Shown: positions 20,301 through 29,261, counted from the stretch's first letter. The stretch: 64,000 nt of DNA from CAVYGM01 sp963768025 (GCA_963768025.1 CAVYGM010000010.1:1-64000); one strand, 5' to 3'. Numbers and translations are program-made. Notes: generated by a model from the sequence alone, not told the origin.

Positions 20301-22621
20301 CAGGAAATGAGCAGTATCACGCGCTTACGTGCCACCGTCAATGCCATGGCGGGTAGCTATGATTTCATTTGTTCTGATAGGTTTTCCTACTCTTTCCAGG
20401 ATGATTGTATGCAAACCCCAAACGGCACCCCCCCTACGGTGTTTGGCCCCAACTCACTGGCGCAAAAAGTGTGTGTGATCTACAACACAGCTACCGTTAC
20501 GCCGCTACTGCCCGAAACCAAAGCGCTGCTGGCGGAAAAGTACGAATACCCCGGCGATAACAACTGGTCATCGGGGCGTTTGCCCTTTCTATTTGTGGCT
20601 GACGCTACCATTGATGGCGTAACCCGCCGGGTGCATGTGGTGGACATCCACGCCAAATCAGGCAGCGCTACGGCCGATTACAACCGGCGCAAGCAGGACA
20701 TCCTTGATTTGAAAGCAAATCTGGATACCCAGTATCCCGATGCCAACCTCATTCTGCTGGGTGACTACAACGACAAGCTGAATGGCTCTATTGCCACCGG
20801 CCAGCAGTCGTCTTACTTGCCCTTTGTGTCCGATGCCACCGGGTATGCCCCGCTTACGCTACCGCTGGAAAATCAGGGATGTTCCACCTTCAACTCATCG
20901 GCGAGCTTCATTGACCACATGATTGTGTCCAATGACCTCAATGCGGCCTACGTGTCCAACTCTGCCTACGTGTTGCAGCCTTTCAGCATTCCAAACTACG
21001 GCAACACTACCTCGGATCACAGTCCGATTGTGGCCCGTTTTGATCTGACCAAGCTGTCTACGCCGATTACGGCCTTAACCGCTTCGGCGTCACCCGCTAC
21101 GATCTGTTCCAACGGCACCAGCCTACTGACGGCTACTGTCACCGGCGGTGGTGCTCCCTATACCTACACCTGGACGGGCCCCGGCACCATTGCCACGCCG
21201 GGTAACGCTACCACGGAGGTTTCGGGCTTGCCGACCGGTGAAAACGTATTTACTGTATCGGTGATGGACGTCTACAACCAATCGGCCAGCACGACGGTAA
21301 CGGTTTCCGTAGCCGCCCAGCCAGAAGCCCCCGCCTTATCCAATGCGTCGGCCGTACAAGGTACTGCTGACGTGGTACTGAGCGCGGCCAATTGCACCGG
21401 TACGCTGGTGTGGACGGGTGCCAGCAACGGCTCGGGTACTTCGATTGTCGTATCCACGGCTACGCCCGGTACCTTTACGTATTCGGTGCAGTGCCAGGTT
21501 GGCGCGTGCATCAGCCCGGCTATTTCGGTAAGCGTTACCATCATACCGCTGCTTGCCGCTACGGTATCCGCCAGCCCGGACGCCATCCTGACCAACCAGT
21601 CGTCTGATTTGACTGCCTCGGTATCGGGCGGTACGCCCGCTTACGCCTACGCATGGACTGGCCCCGGCACCATTGCCAATGCCAACACCGCTACGGCCAC
21701 GGTATCCGGCCTGACGCCAGGAACAAAAACGTTTACCTTAGTCATTACGGACGCAACCCAGCCTACCTACCAGACCATCACCAAGACGGTGGACATAACG
21801 GTAACCCAGGCTAACCGGGCACCGGTAGCCAGTACAATCGCCAATCAGACCGTCACGGCGGGCAATGCTGTGAGCTTGGATATCAAACCTGCGTTCAGCG
21901 ATCCGGACAACGACGTGCTTGCCTATACCGTGAGCGGCCTGCCCGCCGGACTGAGCATGACCAACGGGGTGATTAGTGGCCTGCCTACCACGGCAGGTAC
22001 CTCGTCCATAACCGTCACCGCCACCGATCCGGGTACCCTGTCGGCTAGTACGAGTTTTACGTTCACGGTGCTGCAAGGCCCGCTGAAAATGCTGGCTCCT
22101 ACCTACGACTGTAACACAGGGTTGCTGACGGTAAACGTCATTGCTGGCAATAATAACCCCATCGAGTACCAGATCCCGTCGGTGAGTAAAGGGTGGGAGT
22201 CACAGAAATCGTATACCCTCGAAGCCAAGCATATCGGCAAGGAGCTGAAAATCCGCGCCCGCCAGCGGGCCAGCGATGGCAAAGGGTACGTAGAGGTAGA
22301 GGTTAGCTTCACGCCTCCGGCTTGCGCTGTCAACTCCCGTGTTGGCCTGCCCGAAACCGAGCGCGTAACCGAACTATCCCTGACGGTACTAGGTAACCCC
22401 GTTTCTGACCAGGTAGGTTTGAAGTACGCGGAGCCGAAGGCCAGCCGGTGCAGCTCCGCCTCATGGACCTGCAAGGCCGGATCATCGAAGCCCGCAGCAT
22501 CAACGCCGCCGCCGAAGTGGAAGAGCATACCTTCGATGTTCAGCGCGTCGGGACTGGTATCCTGCTGTTGCAGGCCACTACCCCTGGCCAGCAGAAATTG
22601 GTGAAGGTCTTGAAAAGGTAG
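17318..22621 (+). CDS. Giant secreted lamin-tail / DNase-I-fold protein with T9SS sorting domain, two frameshifts
   Basis: Repaired length is ~1767 residues. After a signal peptide (cleavage near GMGWGQ) come: a lamin-tail domain (~30-170, ISQIYGGGGNSGSTYT, IELHNTG); a Calx-beta domain (~212-324, ending VEGEETAIL); a beta domain (~327-428); a second lamin-tail domain (~431-604); another beta domain; an OB-like part (~720-917); and an endonuclease/exonuclease/phosphatase fold (~937-1242) with SSWNMEFFGAD, IIAVQEMSS, VVDIHAKSG, LLGDYND and TTSDHSPIVARF. Ig/PKD-like repeats and a type IX sorting domain follow (DLQGRIIEARS, LVKVLKR). The nuclease residues look intact, so extracellular DNA or a phosphoester is the likely target. 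Frame breaks: an extra base near 17649 and a missing base near 22430. The last one hides the sorting domain. Confidence 0.85.
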
Positions 22622-22665
22622 GGCGCTGTTTGCTATCAGCTGATAGCCATTGGCCTCAACAAGAG

Positions 22666-22706
22666 CGGCCCTCTTCCGACTGGTTTGGAAGGGGGCCGTG
22701 TTTTTT
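22666..22706 (+). terminator. Terminator after the lamin-tail protein gene
   Basis: A 12-bp stem (22666-22677 with 22687-22698, one G.U pair) is followed by TGTTTTTT. It lies between two convergent genes and is oriented for the plus strand. Confidence 0.85.
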
Positions 22707-22739
22707 GTAGGCTGAGTTTACGAATACGCCAGGCAGGCA

Positions 22740-23375
22740 TTACCTCCGGCTAACCACGCTCAAAATCCGCTCGGCTACCTGGGTGTAGGCCTTGCTGGAC
22801 ACATCATAAGGGTACCTTCCCCATTCTTCCAACGCCACGATTTCTTCCCGCACGGCGATGCCTTCCTGATTTTTGTACTGATGGTAGGGCAAAAACTGGT
22901 ATTTGCTCAAATCCGTGGAGAATACCTCCTTGCCATTTTTGTCAAGCACGTCTTTGAACTTGTCCTCCATGAACGACCAGCTTTTCCACAAGCAATTCCT
23001 GACCAGCACGCAGATGATTTTCTTTTCGGGATTTTCCTGCGCCATTTTGATGCCTTTGGCTACCTCCTGCTCCATGATGTAGCCAGAAGCCATGAAGTTC
23101 TGCGACACCATGTACACGATGATGTCGGCTTCTTCCAACTCGGTCTGGATTTGGCTATCCCAGTTTCCTTCCTCAATTTCCTCGCAGGACCAGGCATTCA
23201 GCAGATCGTAGCGTTCCAGAGGACTGAGGTAGGTCTTCAACTCATCCTTGAAGGCAAGGTCCTTGCGGGAGTAGGAAATAAATACTTTGGGGAGTTTTTG
23301 ATTGACCATGCCCAGTAGGTTTAGCGTAAGATTATCCAGCTTTATGCGTCTTCGGTCTTCTACGCTGATCCCCAC
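22740..23375 (-). CDS. TIR-domain protein, adjacent to or formerly fused with the ROCO GTPase
   Basis: TIR domain of about 150 residues: it begins KVFISYSRKDLAFKDELKTY, continues with a polar region around WSCEEIEEGNWDSQI, and has ADIIVYMVSQNFMASGYIME. The Glu in SGYIMEQE occupies the position of the catalytic Glu of TIR NADases. A GTG at 23375 is the best visible start, but the frame stays open to 23474 and that part (EGAQLSVNQKDYIDIKE) looks coding, so the true N-terminus may lie further upstream. The stop codon ending the ROCO frame at 23475-23477 is directly abutting, in the same frame. So either two adjacent genes or one LRR-Roc-COR-TIR polypeptide is possible. Confidence 0.8.
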   Translation of the reverse strand: MGISVEDRRRIKLDNLTLNLLGMVNQKLPKVFISYSRKDLAFKDELKTYLSPLERYDLLNAWSCEEIEEGNWDSQIQTELEEADIIVYMVSQNFMASGYIMEQEVAKGIKMAQENPEKKIICVLVRNCLWKSWSFMEDKFKDVLDKNGKEVFSTDLSKYQFLPYHQYKNQEGIAVREEIVALEEWGRYPYDVSSKAYTQVAERILSVVSRR

Positions 23376-23474
23376 GGGAATATCCTCCGCGTTGCTACGT
23401 AGGGTTTCTTTGATGTCAATGTAGTCTTTCTGGTTGACGGATAGCTGCGCGCCTTCGATTAGAGTCGTCGGGAT

Positions 23475-26059
23475 TTAGCTTTTCGCGTTTTCGACTTTTC
23501 TATCTCCGGCTTCGTAAGTGAAGTCACGTAGCTTCTTTCGCCAGTCTACCTCTTCGAAAGTTCTTTTGAAATAGAACGATGTGCTTCAAAAGGAATATAG
23601 GCATTAGGATTCATTTGTATCTCGAATCCCTTGCTTTTAAGCAACATCAACAAGGGTAGCAATTCCAATCTTATACTTGCGAGCAAAGTAGGAGAGTTTT
23701 TTCTCAGTATATGGCGTTTACTGCTTTGTTTAAAAGCAAAGTAATCAAATATTTCCTGCGCTATTTTGACTCTGCCTCTTTTATTTTCCAGATGAACAAA
23801 TACGATCCGCTTTTCCTGATTATAGTAGACCAGTGCATTCACTCCCGCTTTTGTAAACACAAGACCATAGCGCCAGTAGGAGGATGTATCGTCGGCATAG
23901 TCACCGTAGTCCGAGATAAATTGAAAGATCCGGCTTTCGTGGAAAAAATCAGCGAACCGTAAGCAAAACGAATAGGGAATCAAGTCCAGAATGAGGCGCT
24001 TGAAAGTACTGTTGTTCTCGGGTAGAAACTGCGGAATGACCAGGTGGTCATCGTTTCCCTTCTCCGTAAAAAGCAGACTAAACTCGTCCATGATTTCGCG
24101 GAATATCATGGCTTCCTCCTTTCCTACTTTCTTTTCTAAGATGCTGTATTTAAGGATTCCTTGACTTGTACTAATCCGTTTTTTATCAAGTACGGTCGAA
24201 TAAATCCAGTCCGAAAGAGCGGGTGGGTTCGGGAAAACATAGTCGCTCAGCGACGAAGATTCTGGGAATTTGATAATATTTCCGGTAAATTCCAGGTAGC
24301 CCAGCAAACCGGCCAAGGCGACTTCGTCAAATTCGGGGGCATACTGCGAACCAAATGCTGCTTTTTTCAGGTTGATTATTTGAATCGGGTTTTTATCCAG
24401 CTCTTCTTTCACATCCAGCCATTTCTTCGAAATTTCCGGTAACAAAGCCTGCGCGTGAGCTACCATTTTCTGGTACAGGCTCGACTCAAAATAATCGTGA
24501 CGAGCCTTCCACCGGGCGTCTTTATAATGCAGGTTTTTAACATCAATCACAAAAACATCGTCCAGCCGTACCCCGTACTTTTGCATTTTTTGACTATCTG
24601 GAAAAGCGACTTGATCGGGTTGATGAGTAGCGACTTTACCGAGATCATCCGTTTGCGTCCAGGTGTTCTGTACCAGTACTACGGGAGCGATGTACTCTTT
24701 TTTGCTGGGACGGGAAAATGAACGGGCCGTACCTAACCAATAGCCGTAATCGGGTTCCTTCGCGGGTTCATTCCGCCAGAGTACCAGATAAAAATCATTG
24801 GGGCGCAGGAACACATGATGGAACCCGTGGTGGTACGACTGCCCACCAAAATCCCAGAGGGTAGCTTTGTACTCTGTACCCATGAATTGCGTATTGAGTG
24901 GTAAGAGTACCATGGGTTTCTTGCTCTTAGGTCGATACTTTCCCTCTTCTTTCCAATAGTTGAATAGCTGCGTTTTCCCGATGCGCCCTTCTCCTATGAT
25001 ATTTACTTTTAAGTGATAATTAGTGACCTGCTCATCTTGCTTGCTTTGGAGGTAGCCAAGAATAGCTTTGGGGTTTTTCCAATCCGTAATGGTTGTACCT
25101 TCGATTGGATTGTTGGATAAATCAATGGTTTCAATTTTTTCTAACAACTCGATCGGTAATCCGGACAAACTACTGATCTGATTGTCGGAAAGATGTAATT
25201 CCGTCAGGCTACTCAGCGCGTCCAGGTTCTTGATCTCGCTGATCTGATTGGAGAAAGACTAATTGCGTCAGGCTACTCAGCGCGTCCAGGTTCTTGATCT
25301 CCTGATCTGATTTCGGAAAGATGTAATCCCGTCAGGCTACTCAGCGCGTCCAGGTTCTTGATCTCGCTGATCTGATTGGCGGAAAGATGTAATCCCGTCA
25401 GGCTACTCAGCGCGTCCAGGTTCTTGATCTCGCTGATCTGATTGGAGGAAAGACCTAATACCGTCAGGCTACTCAGCGCGTCCAGGTTCTTGATCTCGCT
25501 GATCTGATTGCCGGAAAGATTTAATACCGTCAGGCTACTCAGCGCGTCCAGGTTCTTGATCTCGCTGATCTGATTTGAGGAAAGACTGTAATTCCGTCAG
25601 GCTACTCAGCGCGTCCAGGTTCTTGATCTCGCTGATCTGATTGGAGGAAAGATCTAATCCCGTCAGGCTACTCAGCGCGTCCAGGTTCTTGATCTCGCTG
25701 ATCTGATTGGAGGAAAGATGTAATTCCGTCAGGCTACTCAGCGCGTCCAGGTTCTTGATCTCGCTGATCTGATTGGCGGAAAGATTTAATACCGTCAGGC
25801 TACTCAGCGCGTCCAGGTTCTTGATCTCGCTGATCTGATTGTAGGAAAGATCTAATTCCGTCAGGCTACTCAGCGCGTCCAGGTTCTTGATCTCGCTGAT
25901 CTGATTCCAGGAAAGATTAACTTTTCCAGCCAAACCAAATCCGCTAGTTCGGACGGAATTTCCGTTAGACCCACAAGAGGATAAATCAAGCTCAGTATTC
26001 TTCGTCTTTCGGCATTCTTCAATGCGTCGTAAGGCTTCGGGAGGAGTAGGGCTGCTCAT
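23475..26059 (-). CDS. LRR-Roc-COR (ROCO family) GTPase, frameshifted
   Basis: ROCO proteins join leucine-rich repeats to a Ras-like Roc GTPase and a COR dimerisation domain. Here a short N-terminal cap (start ATG at 26059) leads into 11 near-identical 22-residue LRRs. The Roc domain follows, with P-loop GEGRIGKT and the DFGGQ switch (WDFGGQSYHHGFHH), then the COR domain with QEIFDYFAF and IRLELLPLLMLL. Small indels sit inside the LRR array (-2 near 25258, -2 near 25310, +1 near 25586; net -3, so the outer parts share one frame). Another near 23560 cuts RSISKE from TFEEVDWRKKLRDFTYEAG, which continues to the TAA at 23475. It is followed at once by a TIR domain, suggesting a sensor or immune switch. 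Confidence 0.8.
25203..25925 (-). repeat. Eleven-copy 66-bp tandem repeat encoding LRRs
   Basis: Units begin at 25203, 25267, 25331, 25397, 25463, 25529, 25596, 25662, 25728, 25794 and 25860 (motif GTCAGGCTACTCAGCGCGTC on the plus strand). Spacing is 66 bp except for 64, 64 and 67 where indels occur. Most of each unit is invariant. Differences cluster in the codons for the LxxLxLxxN strand, while NQISEIKNLDALSSL is constant. Confidence 0.95.
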
Positions 26060-26130
26060 AGAAATGGGGCCTGGTTTTAATCGCTACTTCAATGTACAAA
26101 AATACCCAAACTCTCACCCTCTACTGTACC

Positions 26131-26643
26131 CTACCCCAACGCCTTCCGCATCACCACAAACTCCAACGCTACTCTGGGCAAGCCAAAACGGGTATCCTCG
26201 GCGGGAAAGGGGCGGGTTTCGCCGGTGAGGGCGTAGCCGCGGCGCTCGTACCAGGCAATGAGCTCGGTGCGGCGGGTGATGACGGTCATCTCTACCGTGC
26301 GGCAGCCGAGGGTACGGGCGTAGGCTTCGGCTTCGCGGAGCATCTGCTTGCCCAGTCCGCGCGCCTGGGCGGTGGGCAGGACGGTCAGCATGCCGAGGTA
26401 CATCAGGTCGCCCTTCTTTTGGAGGTACACCGAGGCCAGCAGCGCGCCGGTGGCTTCGTCGCGGTGGAGTAAAATGGTGGTATCGGGCTGGGCGATCATC
26501 TCGGCCAGCAGGGCTTCGCTGGTACGGATGCCGTCAAACAGATCCGATTCGTGGGTCCAGCCCTGGCGGGCGCTGTCGCCCCGGTAGGCGCTGTTGACAA
26601 ATCTGGCGAGTTCCGGGAGGTCGGTAGGGGTAGCGGGGGTAGG
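26131..26643 (-). CDS. GNAT-family N-acetyltransferase, start unclear
   Basis: A GNAT domain that transfers acetyl from acetyl-CoA to an unknown amine. MYLGMLTVLPTAQARGLGKQ holds beta-strand 4 and the acetyl-CoA loop (QARGLGK), followed by EMTVITRRTELIAWYERRGY, the classic C-terminal half. An ATG at 26499 would remove the first conserved part. The frame is open up to 26643 and reads ATPTDLPELARFVNSAYRG, GWTHESDLFDG and LLAEMIAQP, typical N-terminal GNAT sequence, before a TGA at 26644-26646. A small frameshift near 26635 probably hides the true start, with a TTG at 26699 in the neighbouring frame (KIDLPP) as one candidate. It is next to the ROCO gene but has no evident link. Confidence 0.75.
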   Translation of the reverse strand, partial: PTPATPTDLPELARFVNSAYRGDSARQGWTHESDLFDGIRTSEALLAEMIAQPDTTILLHRDEATGALLASVYLQKKGDLMYLGMLTVLPTAQARGLGKQMLREAEAYARTLGCRTVEMTVITRRTELIAWYERRGYALTGETRPFPAEDTRFGLPRVALEFVVMRKALG

Positions 26644-26648
26644 TCAAT

Positions 26649-26694
26649 TTTGAATGAGTGAGGGATGTCTGGAGAATGATAGAATGATAGAATT
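26649..26694 (-). repeat. TCATTC-type short repeat, copy 1
   Basis: On the minus strand this reads as reiterated TCTATCATTC and CACTCATTC units. Related copies lie at 27689-27714, 28468-28513 and 41634-41709. Copy 1 and the 27689 copy face each other around the Xre-RES genes. Confidence 0.6.
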
Positions 26695-26742
26695 AACAAA
26701 ATTATTGATTCTGACCTTCATCCGGGGCTTTTTTTACTATAA

Positions 26743-26778
26743 GTGAAAAAGGTTTGTTATTTTAGAGAAATATTTCAC
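26743..26778 (+). promoter_or_regulatory. Candidate operator of the Xre-RES operon
   Basis: GTGAAA (26743-26748) and its complement TTTCAC (26773-26778) sit 24 nt apart just before the Xre start at 26793. Both lie within the direct repeat ACTATAA (near 26736 and 26777). Xre antitoxins commonly repress their own promoter, so an autoregulatory role is likely but inferred. Confidence 0.4.
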
Positions 26779-26792
26779 TATAAATCATTCAG

Positions 26793-27203
26793 ATGCCTGG
26801 AATTCAGTCTAACAAAGATCTTAGCTTTACCCCTTACTTCGGGGTAGTGAGCCAGGCCCGGCAGGGGGTAGCGCGGACGTTGGCTGATGAGGTGGCGGCG
26901 TTGGTGGGGCTCACGGATAAGGAAATGGCGTATATTCTGGGGATGACTCCCCGCAACCTGCACTATATTAAGGAGGATCAACGGTTTGGCACCACGGCTT
27001 CGGAGCGGCTCCTCCTCTTGAAGAATGTACTCTTGCACGCGTTGGAGACCTTCAACGGCAAACCTGCCGTGGTACTTCATTGGCTCCGAAGCCCAATCCG
27101 CGAATTGAATGATCAATCGCCCATTCAACTCATGGATACGGTTACGGGGTTTGGCCTCGTAGATGATGTACTTGGACGCCTCGACTACGGCATCCCCGCC
27201 TAA
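26793..27203 (+). CDS. Xre/MbcA/ParS-type antitoxin of a RES toxin
   Basis: A 136-residue protein of the Xre-like antitoxin family paired with RES toxins. The N-terminal part (about 30-75) is a helix-turn-helix-like region (VAALVGLTDKEMAYILGMT, NLHYIKED). The C-terminal part is the toxin-binding MbcA/ParS-like domain, visible as SERLLLLKNVLLHALETF, VVLHWLRSPI and the ending MDTVTGFGLVDDVLGRLDYG, where the family's conserved small domain closes over the toxin. It lies 6 bp upstream of the RES gene, a classic antitoxin-first operon. It should neutralise the RES enzyme and repress its own promoter, perhaps through the inverted repeat at 26743-26778. Confidence 0.9.
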   Translation: MPGIQSNKDLSFTPYFGVVSQARQGVARTLADEVAALVGLTDKEMAYILGMTPRNLHYIKEDQRFGTTASERLLLLKNVLLHALETFNGKPAVVLHWLRSPIRELNDQSPIQLMDTVTGFGLVDDVLGRLDYGIPA

Positions 27204-27209
27204 GAAGCT

Positions 27210-27671
27210 ATGATCGTGTATCGCATTATTCGGGAAAAATTCAGGCACGACCCCCTTTCTTCCGTTGGTAGCCGTCTCTATGGTGGCCGATGGAATCCCA
27301 AAGGCACAGCGGTGCTTTACACTACCTCAACCCCCGAGCTGGGTCTGGTAGAAACCCTGGCCCACGCCCCTGACGTACGCTATGAAGATTTGCCCCACTA
27401 CTGGCTCTCTGAAATCGAGATTCCAGACAGCTTGCGCTCGTATACAGTGGAAGAGATGCCTGAATACTGGCAAGATAAAACCTATGACCGAACCCAGCAG
27501 TGGCTGCGAGATTGTTTAGAAAACCCCGATGTACTGGCCGTGGGAGTACCTTCCGTAATCGTTTCCTTTTCCCAAAATATCATAATCCACCCTGAGCATC
27601 CCAAATTCGCTGAGGTACGCCTCCTCACCCAACAACCCCTCCTAATTGACGAAAGGCTCTGGCGAAAATAG
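27210..27671 (+). CDS. RES-domain toxin (NAD-degrading type)
   Basis: A 153-residue RES-family toxin. RES toxins resemble ADP-ribosyltransferase folds and, in studied cases, deplete NAD+ in the cell. The family's namesake positions are in place: Arg in MIVYRII, then GSRLYGGRWNPKGTAVLYTT with Tyr/Gly/Arg/Trp, Glu in STPELGLVETLAH, and a late Ser in VPSVIVSFSQNIIIHP. It follows the Xre antitoxin by 6 bp and is probably co-translated. No truncation is evident. The pair sits between short inverted TCATTC-type repeats, so it may be an acquired cassette. The family call is secure; activity is inferred. Confidence 0.92.
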   Translation: MIVYRIIREKFRHDPLSSVGSRLYGGRWNPKGTAVLYTTSTPELGLVETLAHAPDVRYEDLPHYWLSEIEIPDSLRSYTVEEMPEYWQDKTYDRTQQWLRDCLENPDVLAVGVPSVIVSFSQNIIIHPEHPKFAEVRLLTQQPLLIDERLWRK

Positions 27672-27688
27672 TAAGAAATTAAGGATCA

Positions 27689-27714
27689 CTCTATCATTCC
27701 GACATTCACTCATG
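27689..27714 (+). repeat. TCATTC-type short repeat, copy 2
   Basis: CTCTATCATTCCGACATTCA and following ACTCAT resemble the reverse complement of copy 1 at 26649-26694, including the internal GACAT. It overlaps the end of the minus-strand gene at 27710. Confidence 0.6.
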
Positions 27715-28363
27715 AAGCCTTAAAAGCCGTGATCTCGACGGCAAAGAAATTCCAGGTGGAGGTGAATTTGTTGCCTTCGAAGGTAGGGCGGAGTAGCACG
27801 AACTGCTGGCGGATGCCACTGGGGGAGATGAAGAATTGAAGTACCCGGTACCCTTTCTGGCTGCTGCTGAACGAGTGATTGATGGTGTTGAGCACGCCAT
27901 TCATGTAGCCCACCAGCGTGAAGTTCCACTGCTCGGGGGGGCCGATAAGATTGGGCAGTTGGATGTGAAACTCTACGAGGTAGGCGGTTTTGGTGTCTTC
28001 GGTTTCGAATTCTGCCTGTAGCATGCCATTTGAACTTGCCCACTGTCCGTTTTGCTGTCGGGAGCCAAACATTGCCATGTTGTTGTGCGCTCCGGCGGCG
28101 TTTTCGGTGAGTACCATGTTGGCTTCAAAAAAACTCAGATGCGATTTGAGCTTCCCCTGCGGCTTGCCGGGCGTGAGGTAGATGTCCGGCTGGGCAAATA
28201 CGAGCGGGCCTTTGAAGATATCCTTGACGACCAGAGCGTATTTCCGGGCTATCGAAACGCGGGAAGTCAGGGGTTTTAGGGTGATTTTGGTTAAGTCAGT
28301 GATTCCGGTATTTTTCAGGAGGTCAGACTGGAAACCAGCCCTGACATTTTCTAATTTTTCCAT
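27710..28363 (-). CDS. Protein of unknown function, 217 aa
   Basis: I do not recognise this family. The frame has normal coding character, an ATG at 28363 and no signal peptide or membrane helix. The first ~80 residues are Lys/Thr/Leu-rich (KITLKPLTSRVSIARKY, DIYLTPGKPQGKLKSHL). The rest alternates polar and hydrophobic residues as in a beta-sandwich, with FHIQLPNLIGPPEQWNFTLV and YRVLQFFISPSGIRQQFVLL. It is bracketed by copies of the short TCATTC-type repeat (27689 and 28468) and lies on the opposite strand to the Xre-RES pair. A cytosolic all-beta protein, possibly a binding protein, is as far as the sequence allows. Confidence 0.65.
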   Translation of the reverse strand: MEKLENVRAGFQSDLLKNTGITDLTKITLKPLTSRVSIARKYALVVKDIFKGPLVFAQPDIYLTPGKPQGKLKSHLSFFEANMVLTENAAGAHNNMAMFGSRQQNGQWASSNGMLQAEFETEDTKTAYLVEFHIQLPNLIGPPEQWNFTLVGYMNGVLNTINHSFSSSQKGYRVLQFFISPSGIRQQFVLLRPTFEGNKFTSTWNFFAVEITAFKAS

Positions 28364-28467
28364 GAAAGTTCTTCGTTAGTGAACAAAAGTGCAGAATAAA
28401 GGTAGCTATTAGTCAAACAGTTACCGGCACCGTTTACTAAGTTTATCGAAGCTGTACCCATTCACCC

Positions 28468-28513
28468 TATCATCTACATTCTATCATTCTATCATTCACT
28501 CATTCTATCATTT
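28468..28513 (+). repeat. TCATTC-type short repeat, copy 3
   Basis: Reiterated ATTCTATCATTC and CACTCATTC units in the same orientation as copy 2. It overlaps the stop codon of the plsC-like gene, so the final residues of that protein come from the repeat. Confidence 0.65.
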
Positions 28514-29246
28514 CAACCTTCTCCGATAAAAGCTCCCCCTGCACCACATCCGCCCAGCGCTGCATCAGCGCGGGTACGTCTTCCTGCGTGAGGCCGATGG
28601 TGGAGATTGGTTCGTGTACCACGGCGCGTACCACGCCGGGCCGGATGCGGAGCGGAGCTTCGTCGGGTAGCAAGTGGTGGTTGGTAAGCAGGCTGATGGG
28701 TACGAGGGGTACCTGCTGCTGAATGGCCATGATGAACGCGCCTTTCTGCAAGGGATGGTGCAGGTGCGGGAGGTTTTTGGTGACAATACCCCCTTCCGGA
28801 AAAATCATCACGCTGCGGCCCCCCGCCAGGGTCCTTATGGATTTGTTAAGGGAATAGGCCCGGCTATGGCCTTTCTCGCGGTCTACCTGAATGTGCAGTT
28901 TGGCAAACATGTAGCCAAAGAGGGGTACCTTCTTTACCCCGTGTTTTCCTACAAAAGCAAAGTAATTGTTCACGACTACGCCCATGGCTGCAATGTCGAG
29001 GTAGGAGAAATGATTGGCGCAGAGTACGTAGGTACCCCGCGGCTCGGGTGTGAACCGATACTCTACCCTGAATCGAATGCCGACAATTGGAAAGAACAGC
29101 TTTCCCCACAGCCGGTTAACGTAGTGGGCGTAGGGCTTCCATTCCTCGCGTTGCAGAAACAGCCAGGTAAAGGGAAAGAGCAGCAAAAACAAGGTAATAA
29201 ACCAGAAGGCACACCAGGCGGTGTAGAGCAGGAGGAGGAAACGCAT
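28500..29246 (-). CDS. plsC: 1-acyl-sn-glycerol-3-phosphate acyltransferase (PlsC-like)
   Basis: Membrane-associated lysophosphatidate acyltransferase, which adds the second acyl chain in phospholipid synthesis. Residues ~1-33 hold one or two hydrophobic segments. The acyltransferase signature H(x4)D appears as CANHFSYLDIAAMG, followed by the VGKHGVKKVPLFGYMF block, then MIFPEGGI, which binds the phosphate, and PLVPISLL. Length (248 aa) is standard. It is in the same direction as purH, 90 bp downstream of it, but a large hairpin repeat lies between them. A role in an ornithine-lipid or other lipid pathway is possible, as plsC paralogues are common in this phylum. Confidence 0.88.
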   Translation of the reverse strand: MRFLLLLYTAWCAFWFITLFLLLFPFTWLFLQREEWKPYAHYVNRLWGKLFFPIVGIRFRVEYRFTPEPRGTYVLCANHFSYLDIAAMGVVVNNYFAFVGKHGVKKVPLFGYMFAKLHIQVDREKGHSRAYSLNKSIRTLAGGRSVMIFPEGGIVTKNLPHLHHPLQKGAFIMAIQQQVPLVPISLLTNHHLLPDEAPLRIRPGVVRAVVHEPISTIGLTQEDVPALMQRWADVVQGELLSEKVEMIE

Positions 29247-29261
29247 GGATAAGTTTATTTT

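Noticed and set aside
25203..25925. Tandem 66-bp repeat as a CRISPR array
   Set aside because: Units abut without unique spacers and translate as leucine-rich repeats in frame with a Roc-COR domain.
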